The position numbers and the translations under genes are program-made. A stretch of DNA of 35,176 nt from UBA11524 sp964464815. Lineage in GTDB: Bacteria; Bacillota; Clostridia; Christensenellales; Aristaeellaceae. The notes under the pieces are model-generated. The model had not been told where the DNA came from and did no database searches. It saw only the letters and a program-made list of their open reading frames with translations. Positions 1 through 8,158 of the stretch are shown here, piece after piece (positions within the stretch are counted from its first letter, which is position 1; every line of letters starts with the position of its first letter). The stretch is taken from NCBI GenBank assembly GCA_964464815.1, contig CAYXHF010000026.1:1-35176 (forward strand), written 5' to 3'.

Positions 1-436
1 GCCCAGGGGGCTTTCCGGTCGCCCCCTTAAACCCCTTCGGATTCCATCTTTTTTAAGTTGTGCGGTCGCGTGGATATGTTTTTTTTACTTGATTTTTCTT
101 TCCTGCTTGTCTTTATTTGCTACAGCCAAGGGGCTTTCCGGTCGCCCCTTGGAACCCTTCGGATTCCATCTTTTTTTGAGTTGTGCGGTCGCGTGGATAT
201 GGTTTTTTTACTTGATTTTTCTTTCCTGCTTATCTTTGTTTGCTGCCCAGGGGGCTTTCCGGTCGCCCCCTTAAACCCCTTCGGATTCCATCTTTTTTGA
301 GTTGTGCGGTTGCGTGGATATGGTTTTTTTACTTGATTTTTCTTTCCTGCTTATCTTTGTTTGCTGCCCAGGGGGCTTTCCGGTCGCCCCCTTAAACCCC
401 TTCGGATGCCATCTTTTTTGAGTTGTGCGGTTGCGC
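1..436. repeat. Tandem array of ~121-bp hairpin repeats (about 3.5 copies, continues off the left edge)
   Basis: Near-identical units start around 1, 125, 246 and 367, with a period of 121-123 bp. Each opens with a stem-loop (arms 5-11/21-27, 126-134/144-152, 249-255/265-271, 370-376/386-392) around the constant loop TTTCCGGTC, then a TTCGGATTCCATC block and T-rich stretches. In copy 2 the arms are CCAAGGGGC/GCCCCTTGG where the others have AGGGGGC/GCCCCCT. One position changes on both sides of the stem, so pairing is kept. Short reading frames run through the array, but nothing suggests they are translated. The unit is far too long and lacks variable spacers for a CRISPR. Confidence 0.9.
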
Positions 437-452
437 AGCTATGGAACGTAAC

Positions 453-496
453 CTGCCTCCCTTGTGTAAAGAGAGGTGGCACGCAGTGGCGGAGGG
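453..496. repeat. REP-like interspersed palindromic element
   Basis: An imperfect stem CCTCCCTT / AAGAGAGG (456-463 / 469-476) with a small loop is followed by GGTGGCACGCAGTGGCGGAGGG. From memory this resembles an abundant intergenic repeat of Clostridia (CCTCCCTTGTGTAAAGGGAGG followed by a GGTGGC...GGAGGG block). Here one stem base has decayed. Only one copy is visible in the window, so the repeat identity rests on recall. Nothing else is seen between 437 and 560. Confidence 0.45.
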
Positions 497-560
497 CTTG
501 TTGTTGCTTGCTCATTCAAGCAACTATACCAATCGTTTTCGCAGGTCATTTCTCTTCCAA

Positions 561-605
561 GAAAACTCCCCGACCAGCAATCATCGTGCCAGTCGGGGAA
601 AAAGT
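561..605 (-). terminator. Rho-independent-like terminator after the Big2 protein gene
   Basis: The arms CCCCGAC (568-574) and GTCGGGG (592-598) pair perfectly. Flanking A/T bases extend the stem, and read on the minus strand the right side continues AGTTTTC. It lies 14 bases past the stop of the minus-strand gene. The T-tract is short, so termination may be partial. Confidence 0.7.
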
Positions 606-612
606 TGTTCTG

Positions 613-2667
613 TTAGCCTTGTCCGTCCGTCACCGTGGCAGACCAGGAGAATTCAGGCTGCTGGTCGTAGGGAATGTCAAAATGCTCGCCGCCGGCGATG
701 TCGTAGGCGGTGATGCGCATGACTACCTGACCCACACCTTCGGGCTTCTTGTAGGCGCTGCCGAAGGAGAACATGCCGTGCTTCGTGGATTGGCCGGGTT
801 CAAGGGTGTAGTTGTACGTACCCGAGAAGGAGAACGAACGGTTGTCGCGATTGCAAATCAGCGGATCACCAAAGGCGTTGTAGAGATAGATGGTGTAGTA
901 GAACCGATCAATCGTCAGGTTGCTGGCGTTGTAGACAACAATCTTGGTGTTGTTGTTTTCTGCCCAGAGGTTGGTGATGCGTAGGGCGTCCTTCTTGCTG
1001 CCGACGTTCACGCGGTAGGTCACCACGTAGCCGCCATCGTCGGAGACGCCGATGATGGTCGTGCTGCCCCAGGCGCGGCCGGTCACACGAGGACGCAGGC
1101 TGTCGCCGGTGACGGTCGCAATGCGCTCATCCTGGCTGGTCCAGTGGATGGTCTTGTTGTCCGCATTGGATGGTTCAAGGGTCGCCACGTTGGTCACGTA
1201 CTTGTTCAGCCCCACGTTCTGCTCATCGTCCGCGATGACCAGGCCGGTGACAGGCTGGGTGATGGTCACGCGGATGGTGGCCTTCTTGCCGCTGCCGTCG
1301 TTGGCGGTGGCGTAGACGTAGCATTCGCCACGCTTGAGACCAGTCACCACGCCGTCATCATTGACGGACACCACGTCGGGCTTGTTGGTGGAGAAGGTCA
1401 CCATGGGGTTCGTCGCGTTGGACGGCTTCACTGTGCAGCTGAGCTGAATGGAGCGTCCCACGGCTACCTTCGGGTTCTTTTCGTTGAAGGAGATGTTCTG
1501 CACCGGCTGATAAACCGTCACCACCGCCTCGGCATAGACAGTAGGATAGCTCTTGCTCTGGCAGGTAATCACGCACGTGCCGGGCGCGATGCCCTTGACG
1601 TAGCCGTTGGTCGAAACAGAAGCTACCTTCGGGTCGGAGCTGGTGTAGGTGACAGTCTTGTCGCTCGTCGTGTTCGGCAGGACGGTCGGCTTCAGGCTCT
1701 TGCCAGAACCGGCGCTCAGGGTCAGCTCCGTCATGTTCAGCGTGATGCTTTCCGGCTGCTGCTTGACGGTGATGTTGACGCTGTTGCGCTTGCCACTGCC
1801 GTCCTTGGCGGTGGCGCGAATGGTCGCCTGACCACGGCCGACCGCCGTCACCACGCCGTATTCATCCACCAGCGCGACGTTTTCGTTGCTGCTGGTCCAG
1901 GTGACATCGGTAATGTCCGCATCCGCGGGCGTGATATTGGCCGACATCTGCGTCATTTCGCCCACAAAGAGCGTCTTGGCGTCTGCCGTCACCGTGATGC
2001 CATTCACCGGCGTAATCACGATTACGCGGTAAATGACACAGACCTCCGGATTCGATTCGCTGGCCACCGTCAGATAGGCTTCACCGGCCGCACGTGCAGT
2101 AAGGGTCGCGCCATTGGCACGCACAACGTCCGTGTCGCTGGACGTCACGGTGTAGCGGCGGTTGTTGGCATCCGTCGGCTTCACGCTGATGGACAGCGCC
2201 TGCTGCTTGCCCTTGCGCAGCAGAATCACATCTTCGCCCACGCCACCCGTCAGATGGCTGACCAGCGGGTCTTGGGCGCTGTAGACGGGCAGTTTGCTCT
2301 CCTCCACCGTCAGCTCCGACACGCGACGCGCCACAATGACCGTCGCCGTGGCCGTGTAGGTGCGCGTGCCGATGGTCAGCGTGGCCGTGATGGTGCTGTT
2401 GCCCTTCGCCAGGGCGTAAAGGACGCCGTTTTCATCCACTGTCGCGTTCTGCGGACGGCCACTCTTGAATGTCAGCGTGCCTTCCTCGGCGTACTTGCCC
2501 TGGCGAATCAGCGGCAGCTCCATCGTTTCGCCCTCAAAAATCGTGATGGAGTTCTTTTCAAACTTGAATACGTCGCTTTCTGCCATGGCCTGCACGCCAC
2601 CCAGAAGCAGGGTGACAAGCAGAAGCGTCAGCAAAAACGTAGCAAATCTTTTTCCCATATGCATCAT
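613..2667 (-). CDS. Secreted multi-domain bacterial Ig-like (Big2) protein
   Basis: 684 aa. A signal peptide (residues 1-29, hydrophobic core LLTLLLVTLLLGG, cleavage near AMA|ES) is followed by about six Big2-type Ig repeats (roughly 33-112, 115-218, 220-302, 304-386, 387-470, 471-555). They are recognisable by repeated W/YTSS-x-VA-V-x-GVV-x-A-x-G-x-TI patterns. A C-terminal beta-rich domain (~560-684) is unlike the repeats. No LPXTG motif, SLH domain or membrane anchor is seen, so it is probably secreted or loosely wall-bound. Big2 domains usually serve adhesion or as spacers in surface proteins; the ligand here is unknown. AAGGAGG sits nine bases before the first of two adjacent ATGs. It lies 101 bp downstream of the GH88 gene with no clear terminator or promoter between them, so co-transcription is plausible. 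Confidence 0.85.
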   Translation of the reverse strand: MMHMGKRFATFLLTLLLVTLLLGGVQAMAESDVFKFEKNSITIFEGETMELPLIRQGKYAEEGTLTFKSGRPQNATVDENGVLYALAKGNSTITATLTIGTRTYTATATVIVARRVSELTVEESKLPVYSAQDPLVSHLTGGVGEDVILLRKGKQQALSISVKPTDANNRRYTVTSSDTDVVRANGATLTARAAGEAYLTVASESNPEVCVIYRVIVITPVNGITVTADAKTLFVGEMTQMSANITPADADITDVTWTSSNENVALVDEYGVVTAVGRGQATIRATAKDGSGKRNSVNITVKQQPESITLNMTELTLSAGSGKSLKPTVLPNTTSDKTVTYTSSDPKVASVSTNGYVKGIAPGTCVITCQSKSYPTVYAEAVVTVYQPVQNISFNEKNPKVAVGRSIQLSCTVKPSNATNPMVTFSTNKPDVVSVNDDGVVTGLKRGECYVYATANDGSGKKATIRVTITQPVTGLVIADDEQNVGLNKYVTNVATLEPSNADNKTIHWTSQDERIATVTGDSLRPRVTGRAWGSTTIIGVSDDGGYVVTYRVNVGSKKDALRITNLWAENNNTKIVVYNASNLTIDRFYYTIYLYNAFGDPLICNRDNRSFSFSGTYNYTLEPGQSTKHGMFSFGSAYKKPEGVGQVVMRITAYDIAGGEHFDIPYDQQPEFSWSATVTDGQG

Positions 2668-2768
2668 GAGGAAATTCCTCCTTCCATTGGCTTACCATTT
2701 GCTTTCCAATGATATAACGCATCAGCATGGCCGTATTATCCATGCACAGAAATTTTTCTTATATGCCC

Positions 2769-3881
2769 TTACAGCCACAGCATCGGGTCTTTGCCAGCCA
2801 GCTTCGCCAGCGCCTCGACAAGGAAGTAGTCGCCGTAGACGATGTTCGTGTGCGTGCCCACATTGTCATCATGGTACGCCGCCGTGCAGCCCGTCAGGAT
2901 GCCCATATGCTCCTGCGACCAGTCCGCGCAAAGCGTCAGCATGCCTTCCAGCAGATGCATCGCACCCGCCTGGTATGCCTCCTCGCCTGTCAGGCGGTAT
3001 AGCTCCAACAGACCACACGCCGCGCATGCACCCGCGATGTTGTCAATGCGCTCCGGCTTCTCCGGCTGGTCAAAGTCGCAGTCCGTCAGGCCGTCAGGAC
3101 GAATGTGGCGCAGGAAGTTGTCCGCAATCCGACGCGCCGTGCGTAAATCATCCGCATCGCCCGTGTTCATGGCCAGCAGCGTAAAGCCATACAGGCCCCA
3201 TGCCTGTCCACGTGACCAGCTGGAACCGACCGCCCAGCCCTGACCACCGTGTTCACGCACGAACGCGCCTGTCACCGGGTCAAACTCCACAATGTGGCGG
3301 CACGAGCCGTCCTCACGCACAAAATGCTTCTTCGCCGTGTCGGCATGGATGCGCGCCACCGTCGCAAAGCGCGGATCACCCGTGATGCGCGTCGCACGAT
3401 AGAGCAGGGGCAGATTCATCATGCAGTCCACAATTGCATAGCCCAGCTGTTCCTTGCCATCCCATGCGCGGATAAACCCAGCAGGATTAAACCGTGCCAT
3501 CAGCAGTGACGCCGCATGCAGCGTGTCCGTCTCCGCCTGTGCATCCTGCTCCAGCTTCGCATGCGCACCGCAGGAGAGCAGGTACATAAAGCCCACATCG
3601 TGATTGAGCGGCCGGAATTCGCGGAAGACCTCCGCCAGCTGCTTTTCCGTGCGCAGCGCCTCCTCGCGGAAGAATGCATCGCCCGAAAGCGCATGCAGCT
3701 GCCACATCAGTCCCGGCCAGAAGCCCGTTGTCCACCAGCCATTGCCCGCATTCCACGGCGATTCCTGCCACTTGCCATGGCTGGACGCATAGGGAATGGA
3801 TGCACAGGTCTGCGCCAGAGGCGCGTTCCTGCGGTATTTCTCCACAATCCGGTTTGTCCATTCCTGCATTTTCTGTTCCAT
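2769..3881 (-). CDS. Glycoside hydrolase family 88, unsaturated glucuronyl/galacturonyl hydrolase
   Basis: 370 aa, close to the usual GH88 length, with an alpha6/alpha6-barrel-like sequence. The two conserved aspartates of Bacillus unsaturated glucuronyl hydrolase are matched by D95 in LNHDVGFM and D152 in VDCMMN. SSWSRGQAWGLYGF (~220-233) is also typical of the family. There is no signal peptide, so it acts in the cytoplasm. It would remove the 4,5-unsaturated uronic acid left by polysaccharide lyases, by vinyl-ether hydration. Whether the substrate comes from glycosaminoglycan, rhamnogalacturonan or another uronan cannot be told from sequence. The start is the ATG nine bases after GGAGGAGG; the upstream in-frame ATG lacks a site. 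No lyase is encoded in the window. Confidence 0.88.
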   Translation of the reverse strand: MEQKMQEWTNRIVEKYRRNAPLAQTCASIPYASSHGKWQESPWNAGNGWWTTGFWPGLMWQLHALSGDAFFREEALRTEKQLAEVFREFRPLNHDVGFMYLLSCGAHAKLEQDAQAETDTLHAASLLMARFNPAGFIRAWDGKEQLGYAIVDCMMNLPLLYRATRITGDPRFATVARIHADTAKKHFVREDGSCRHIVEFDPVTGAFVREHGGQGWAVGSSWSRGQAWGLYGFTLLAMNTGDADDLRTARRIADNFLRHIRPDGLTDCDFDQPEKPERIDNIAGACAACGLLELYRLTGEEAYQAGAMHLLEGMLTLCADWSQEHMGILTGCTAAYHDDNVGTHTNIVYGDYFLVEALAKLAGKDPMLWL

Positions 3882-3951
3882 ATCAGGAGTCCTCCTCCAT
3901 CCTTTTGCACACATGATTTTTTGCAATATAATTCATCAGGGGTCTGAAAAT

Positions 3952-3979
3952 AGTATACCATATCCGGCCAAAAAGACAA
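3952..3979 (-). promoter_or_regulatory. Promoter of the GH88 gene
   Basis: Read on the minus strand: TTGTCT (3979-3974), 16-bp spacer, TATACT (3957-3952). Transcription would start near 3945, about 65 bases before the chosen ATG. Confidence 0.65.
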
Positions 3980-4021
3980 GATTCTCCGTGCAAAAAACGG
4001 TTGTCCTCCCCATTTTTTGCA

Positions 4022-4066
4022 CGAAAAAACCGCCTGCCTTCGCCTAAGCGAAAACAGACGGTTTCG
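4022..4066 (-). terminator. Terminator of the zinc-ribbon gene
   Basis: A nested hairpin: outer arms AAACCGCCTG (4027-4036) and CAGACGGTTT (4055-4064) with one mismatch, inner arms TTCGC / GCGAA. On the minus strand it ends in a run of six T. It lies 50 bases after the stop codon and separates this gene from the GH88 promoter. Confidence 0.85.
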
Positions 4067-4115
4067 TGTGCATGCGTAAACGCCGCATCATTGGCTGCTC
4101 ACAAGGAGCGGTCAA

Positions 4116-4409
4116 TTAATAGCGGGAAGAACGCTGAGCGTCGAAGCACTCACGGCACAGCACGGGACGGTCGCCACGGGGCTGGAAGGGCACCTGGGTG
4201 GCCTTGCCGCAGTTCGCGCACACCACGTCATACATCTGACGGGGAGCGGAAGCACCGTTGCCGTTCTGAGCGCGACGGGCAGCGCGGCACTTCGGGCAGC
4301 GAGAGGGCTTGTTCTGGAAGCCCTTCTCGGCAAAGAAAGCCTGCTCGGACGCGGAGAACACGAATTCCTGGCCGCAGTCGCGGCAAACGAGCGTTTCATC
4401 TTCGTACAT
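4116..4409 (-). CDS. Double zinc-ribbon protein (probable zf-trcl / CxxC-x17-CxxC family)
   Basis: 97 aa with four CxxC knuckles in two pairs: CRDC (~9-12) with CPKC (~38-41), and CANC (~64-67) with CREC (~84-87). The second pair is about 17 residues apart, as in the CxxC-x17-CxxC zinc-ribbon family common in Clostridia. The segment between the ribbons is rich in Arg, Gly and Asn (RAARRAQNGNG), which would suit RNA or DNA contact; that is inference. Its function is not established. GGAGG precedes the ATG. The 5' leader is about 140 bases long (4410-4549) and holds a small CCGGTTTCCGG hairpin, so post-transcriptional control is possible. Confidence 0.8.
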   Translation of the reverse strand: MYEDETLVCRDCGQEFVFSASEQAFFAEKGFQNKPSRCPKCRAARRAQNGNGASAPRQMYDVVCANCGKATQVPFQPRGDRPVLCRECFDAQRSSRY

Positions 4410-4555
4410 GGTTGGGAAACCTCCTTCAAATTGTCACCCATACCGTTGTCTTGAGGTCATCTGCTTCCATGGTTTTGCGCCGGAAACCGGTGCAGGTCGT
4501 GTGTGACAACCAAAGGGAGATTGAGCCTTGGATTCCTGGTTGGGCTGCGGGATTC

Positions 4556-4584
4556 ATTATAGCACGATTTCCGGCAAATGTACA
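4556..4584 (-). promoter_or_regulatory. Promoter of the zinc-ribbon gene
   Basis: Minus strand: TGTACA (4584-4579), 17-bp spacer, TATAAT (4561-4556). The -10 is perfect and the -35 matches 4 of 6 bases. It is divergent from the XRE promoter about 130 bp away. Confidence 0.65.
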
Positions 4585-4710
4585 GCCCTTGCAGAAAATT
4601 ATTTTCCATTCTGTTTTGCGCGTTCGGACTTTGTCGAATGGCAATTTTGCCCTTTTTCGCATTTTACGTCTATTAGTCCAAATTTTCACAAAAATACTTC
4701 TTTCAGTCAC

Positions 4711-4739
4711 TTTTTTCCATCGGTAAAATCCTGTATAAT
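4711..4739 (+). promoter_or_regulatory. Promoter of the XRE regulator gene
   Basis: There is a perfect TATAAT at 4734-4739 with only a T-run (4711-4716) at the -35 position. A weak -35 suggests activation or modest expression. Transcription would start near 4746, about 34 bases before the ATG. Confidence 0.55.
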
Positions 4740-4779
4740 GGAGCAAGATACGATTGTGCAGCAGAAAGGAGGACGCACC

Positions 4780-5166
4780 ATGCCAGTCAATCATCAGGAT
4801 TTCGGACGGCGCATTCGTGAGGCACGCAAGGCCAAAGGAATGACGCAGGACGAATTGGCCGACAAAATCGGCGTTTCCGGCTCCTTCCTGGGGCACATTG
4901 AGCGTGGCACGCGCGTGGCCAGCCTGGATACGCTGGTGGATTTGTGCAACGCGCTGGAAACCTCTCCTTCCCTGCTGCTGGGCGCAAGCCTGGAGGGCTT
5001 GGCGGCGGAGGTATCGCTCGATGACGAATTGGCCAACAGCCGCGTCTTCCTGCTGGATTTCCTACAGCTGGCACAGCAGGCCACACAGCGCCTGAACGCC
5101 AATGACAAGAAGCCTACCGCCAAAGCCTCCACCGAGGAGGATGCGTCCCCTGCTGGGGATTCCTGA
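4780..5166 (+). CDS. XRE/Cro-CI family transcriptional regulator
   Basis: 128 aa. Residues ~7-62 form a classic HTH_3 domain: FGRRIREARKAKGMTQDELA is helix 1-2 and IGVSGSFLGHIERGTR is the recognition region. A ~65-residue tail (LANSRVFLLDFLQLAQQATQ) is predicted helical and could mediate dimerisation, with an acidic, low-complexity end. The start is the ATG seven bases after AAAGGAGG; the frame stays open upstream but no ribosome site supports an earlier start. It is a single-gene unit between its own promoter and a shared terminator. No target can be assigned, and nothing links it to the neighbouring glycan genes beyond proximity. Confidence 0.88.
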   Translation: MPVNHQDFGRRIREARKAKGMTQDELADKIGVSGSFLGHIERGTRVASLDTLVDLCNALETSPSLLLGASLEGLAAEVSLDDELANSRVFLLDFLQLAQQATQRLNANDKKPTAKASTEEDASPAGDS

Positions 5167-5180
5167 ATACATATATAAAA

Positions 5181-5214
5181 CGGGTGTTGCAGTTTTTTGC
5201 AACACCCGGCTTTT
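5181..5214. terminator. Bidirectional terminator between the XRE gene and the GH10 gene
   Basis: Perfect 11-bp arms CGGGTGTTGCA (5181-5191) and TGCAACACCCG (5198-5208) are followed by GCTTTT on the plus strand and TTTTAT on the minus strand. It lies 15 bases past one stop and 11 past the other, so it ends both converging transcripts, including the long glycan operon. Confidence 0.92.
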
Positions 5215-5224
5215 GTGTATCCGA

Positions 5225-6436
5225 TTATTCGTTCAGCAGGTCATACACCATCCAGAAGACTTCCTTGGGCTGGTTGTGTTCATCCAGCAGGCCGCTGTGC
5301 GTGCCGTTCATCTTGTAGGTGTAGGAGCTGGGATTGTCATTGGGTACATCGCACATACCCCAGACGGATACGCTCGTCAGCGGCTTTTCCTCGCCACTGT
5401 TGACCGCGCGGAACACCTTGAACAGGCGCACATAGAAGTCCGCATGCTCGGCCACCTTCGTGGCATCAAAGTTGCGCACCGCCATTTCCGTCACGTGAAC
5501 CTCAAGGCCCTTGTCAGCATATGCCTTGATGGCATTGCTGATCAGTCCCAGATCGTTGGCATTCATGCAGCCGCTCTGCTGGCCATAGCCGCCGATGTAG
5601 CCCTGCATGCCCACGCCGTCGCACAGCTTGCGCGGCTGGCCGTTTTCGTCCTTGGCGAAGTTGTTGATGCTGTCCGTCAGCGCCAGAATGGCATTGCACT
5701 TACCTTCGTAGAAGGTGTTGTAGTCGTTGTAGAACAGCTTGATATCCGCACCCAGTGCATCCACCACGTTGCGTGCGTACAGGAATGCATATTCCACATA
5801 GTCGCTGCCCACGTAGTCGTAGAAGGGATTGATGGCGCCACCGCGGCTGGTACGGATATGGCGCTCGTCATCCGGCTCGTACTCCGTGCCTTCGCCAACC
5901 GCCTCGTTGACCACGTCCCAGCAGTACACCACACCGGGGAACTTCTCCTCAAAGTGCGTCACCACCTGCGTGATGTAGCTTTCCATGCGCGCCAGCATCA
6001 CCTCACGGCTGGCAATGGGCTTGTTCACATCATAGTCGACATGGAAGAACCATTCGGTCATGTAGGCGTCCCACACCAGCACGTGACCACGCACGCCGAT
6101 GCCGTTTTCCTGCGCCCACGCCACCATCTTGTCGGCAAGCTCGTAATTCATGCGGGGCATGCCGTCCTCGCTGCTGCGGGACAGGCCACGGTCCAGCAGG
6201 GAGTATGCCTTCATCTCGTTTGTCGTGGTGATGCTGTTGCAATGCGCCTTCAGGAAATCCAGATACGTCTTGTCCCACAGCTGATTGAAGGACAGCGCAC
6301 CGCCGAAGCGGAAGCCGTGCTTCTCGGTCTGCGTGTACAGTGGCTGGTCGCGCACCGGCGTTTCCTCCGCCAGGCAAGGCGTGCATGCCGTCAGCAGCAG
6401 CACCGCCAGCAACAGCAGGGTAAGGGTTTGTTTCAT
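5225..6436 (-). CDS. Secreted glycoside hydrolase family 10 (endo-1,4-beta-xylanase-like)
   Basis: 403 aa. The N-terminus is a signal peptide with a possible lipobox (LLTAC, Cys18), though cleavage at CLA|EE also fits the signal peptides of its neighbours. The GH10 barrel covers ~30-403: acid/base E178 in WDVVNEAV and nucleophile E317 in VHVTEM, with NEMK (~73-76) and RGHVLVW (~116-122). Two usually conserved subsite residues differ: the motif normally reading PENEMK reads TTNEMK, and the His normally following RGHTLVW is Asp. Both changes lie near the -1/-2 sugar sites, so specificity may depart from plain xylan. GAGGAGG lies eight bases before the ATG. It is the last gene of the large operon and ends at the bidirectional terminator. 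Confidence 0.9.
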   Translation of the reverse strand: MKQTLTLLLLAVLLLTACTPCLAEETPVRDQPLYTQTEKHGFRFGGALSFNQLWDKTYLDFLKAHCNSITTTNEMKAYSLLDRGLSRSSEDGMPRMNYELADKMVAWAQENGIGVRGHVLVWDAYMTEWFFHVDYDVNKPIASREVMLARMESYITQVVTHFEEKFPGVVYCWDVVNEAVGEGTEYEPDDERHIRTSRGGAINPFYDYVGSDYVEYAFLYARNVVDALGADIKLFYNDYNTFYEGKCNAILALTDSINNFAKDENGQPRKLCDGVGMQGYIGGYGQQSGCMNANDLGLISNAIKAYADKGLEVHVTEMAVRNFDATKVAEHADFYVRLFKVFRAVNSGEEKPLTSVSVWGMCDVPNDNPSSYTYKMNGTHSGLLDEHNQPKEVFWMVYDLLNE

Positions 6437-6564
6437 CTTAGGGTACCTCCTCTGTATTTCGTTTTTCCTGTATGGAAAACCTTCTTTATCAGGAGACGCC
6501 AACGTTGTGTCGGATTTTTGTCTCCTTTCAGGACATGAAATGTCCCATTCCTCCAAACACGCGA

Positions 6565-6620
6565 CAAGGCAAGGGCGATGGCGTGTCCCTGTTCAGGGTC
6601 AGCAGCCTTCCCTTGCCTTG
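6565..6620 (-). other. Intercistronic stem-loop between the cytoplasmic GH51 and GH10 genes
   Basis: A perfect 11-bp stem CAAGGCAAGGG (6565-6575) / CCCTTGCCTTG (6610-6620) encloses a small inner hairpin CCCT-GTTC-AGGG (6587-6598). No T-run follows on the minus strand, so it is not a classic terminator. It starts 16 bases past the GH51 stop, in the only sizeable gap (200 bp) near the end of the operon. A role in mRNA end protection or differential expression is inferred. No convincing promoter for GH10 was found in this gap. Confidence 0.65.
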
Positions 6621-6636
6621 CTTTGTGCTTAAAAAT

Positions 6637-8136
6637 TTACTTCACGAAACGAATCACGTTCCAGCTGGCCGCCGGCAGGACGATGGGTTCGCCCGCCTTG
6701 GCGCAGGGCACAGCCACCGGCTTGACGGTGTCCGGATGCGCCTCGGTGTTTTCTGCCTTCATGTCGTCATGATGCAGCACCGTGTGCATGGCCATCTTCA
6801 TATCGCCAAAGGAGCGCATGTCCAGATCCAGCGTCATCGGCTCGGTCAAATCGCGGTTGACGGCGAAGATGGTCACATTGCCTTCATCATCCATCGTGGC
6901 CGCCGCATCCATCGTCGGCACGTCGTTGAAGTGCTTGGTGTCGTGCTTCTCGCAGACAATCTTGGGCAGCAGCGACTTGCCGCGGCCGTACATGGAGGCA
7001 TCCATCATCGGGTAGAAGATGGTCTGCGCCCATGCGCCACCCATTTCGCGCGTCATGATGGGTGCAATCACGTTCACCAGCTGCGCCAGACAGCCAATCT
7101 TCACGCGATCCGCATTGCGCAGCATGGTAATCAGCATCAGGCCGACCAGCAGCGCATCCTCGAAGTTGTACACATCCTCCAGCAGGTGCATCGCCGTTCC
7201 CCAGGGATTGTCCTTTTGCATCTGCTGCGTCTGTTCACCAGAATGATACCACACGTTCCATTCGTCCAGGGAGAGGTTGACGGTCTTCTTGGAATGCTTC
7301 GTGCCCTTCACCGCGTCGCAGATAGCGGCCACGGTCTTGATGAAGTCATCCAGATCCATCGTGGACGCAAGGAAGTCCTGCGTGTCGTTGTGCGGATTGC
7401 CGTAGTAGCGGTGCAGGGAGACATAATCGACATTGTCGTAGCTCTGCATCAGCACCTCATGCTCCCACGTGCCGAAGGTCGGCATGGTCGTGCTGGACGA
7501 ACCGCAGGCAACCGTCTCGATGGTGTTATCGACCCACTTCATGACCTTGGCGGCCTCGTTTGCCTTGCGACCGTATTCATATGCCGTCTTTGCGCCGGTC
7601 TGCCACGGGCCGTCCATTTCGTTGCCCAGGCACCAGAGCTTGATGTCGAAGGGATCCTTCGCGCCATTCTGGATGCGCAGGTCGCTCCAATACGTGCCGG
7701 AGGGATGATTGCAGTACTCCACCACATACTGGGCATCCAGCACATCACGCGTGCCGAGATTCACGGCATACATGACCTCCGTGTTGGCCTTCTTGGCCCA
7801 ATCCACGAATTCATGCAGGCCAAAGGTGTTCGGCTCCGTGGTTCTCCACGCCAGGTCGAGGCGGCGCGGACGCTTGTCCTTCGGGCCAATGGAATCCTCC
7901 CAGCGGAAGCCGGAAACAAAGTTGCCACCCGGATAGCGCACCACCGGCACATCCAGCTTGCGCACCAGCTCCAGCACGTCGCGACGCATACCCTGCTCGT
8001 CCGCTTCGGGATGGCCGGGCTCATAAATGCCGGTGTAAACCGCACGTCCCAGATGCTCAATGAAGGAGCCATACAGGCGCTTGTCAATCGGAGAAATCAC
8101 ATAGTCCTTGTCCAGAATCAGCTTAGCCTGTTTCAT
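6637..8136 (-). CDS. abfA: Cytoplasmic alpha-L-arabinofuranosidase, GH51
   Basis: 499 aa, the usual size of intracellular GH51 enzymes, with no signal peptide. The acid/base E173 (WCLGNEMDGPW) and nucleophile E292 (SLDEWNVWYH) match the Geobacillus AbfA pattern. VRYPGGNFVSGFRWED (~66-81) and the N-terminal YGSFIEHLGRAVY are also diagnostic. The C-terminal ~130 residues form the usual beta-sandwich. It removes terminal alpha-L-arabinofuranosyl units from imported arabino- or arabinoxylo-oligosaccharides, yielding arabinose for the pentose phosphate pathway. GGAGG is ten bases before the ATG. It follows the secreted GH51 gene by 22 bp in the same operon. No arabinose isomerase or kinase genes are in the window. 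Confidence 0.95.
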   Translation of the reverse strand: MKQAKLILDKDYVISPIDKRLYGSFIEHLGRAVYTGIYEPGHPEADEQGMRRDVLELVRKLDVPVVRYPGGNFVSGFRWEDSIGPKDKRPRRLDLAWRTTEPNTFGLHEFVDWAKKANTEVMYAVNLGTRDVLDAQYVVEYCNHPSGTYWSDLRIQNGAKDPFDIKLWCLGNEMDGPWQTGAKTAYEYGRKANEAAKVMKWVDNTIETVACGSSSTTMPTFGTWEHEVLMQSYDNVDYVSLHRYYGNPHNDTQDFLASTMDLDDFIKTVAAICDAVKGTKHSKKTVNLSLDEWNVWYHSGEQTQQMQKDNPWGTAMHLLEDVYNFEDALLVGLMLITMLRNADRVKIGCLAQLVNVIAPIMTREMGGAWAQTIFYPMMDASMYGRGKSLLPKIVCEKHDTKHFNDVPTMDAAATMDDEGNVTIFAVNRDLTEPMTLDLDMRSFGDMKMAMHTVLHHDDMKAENTEAHPDTVKPVAVPCAKAGEPIVLPAASWNVIRFVK

Positions 8137-8158
8137 GTTGGATTTTCCTCCTATTTTG

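Noticed and set aside
58..300. Short open frames inside the tandem repeat array
   Set aside because: They simply repeat the 121-bp unit and lack ribosome sites.
1..436. Possible CRISPR array
   Set aside because: The unit is ~121 bp, repeated end to end with no variable spacers, and no cas gene is present.
4780..5166. XRE protein as regulator of the glycan operon
   Set aside because: It is separated by a bidirectional terminator and transcribed convergently, with no shared operator visible; proximity alone is not evidence.
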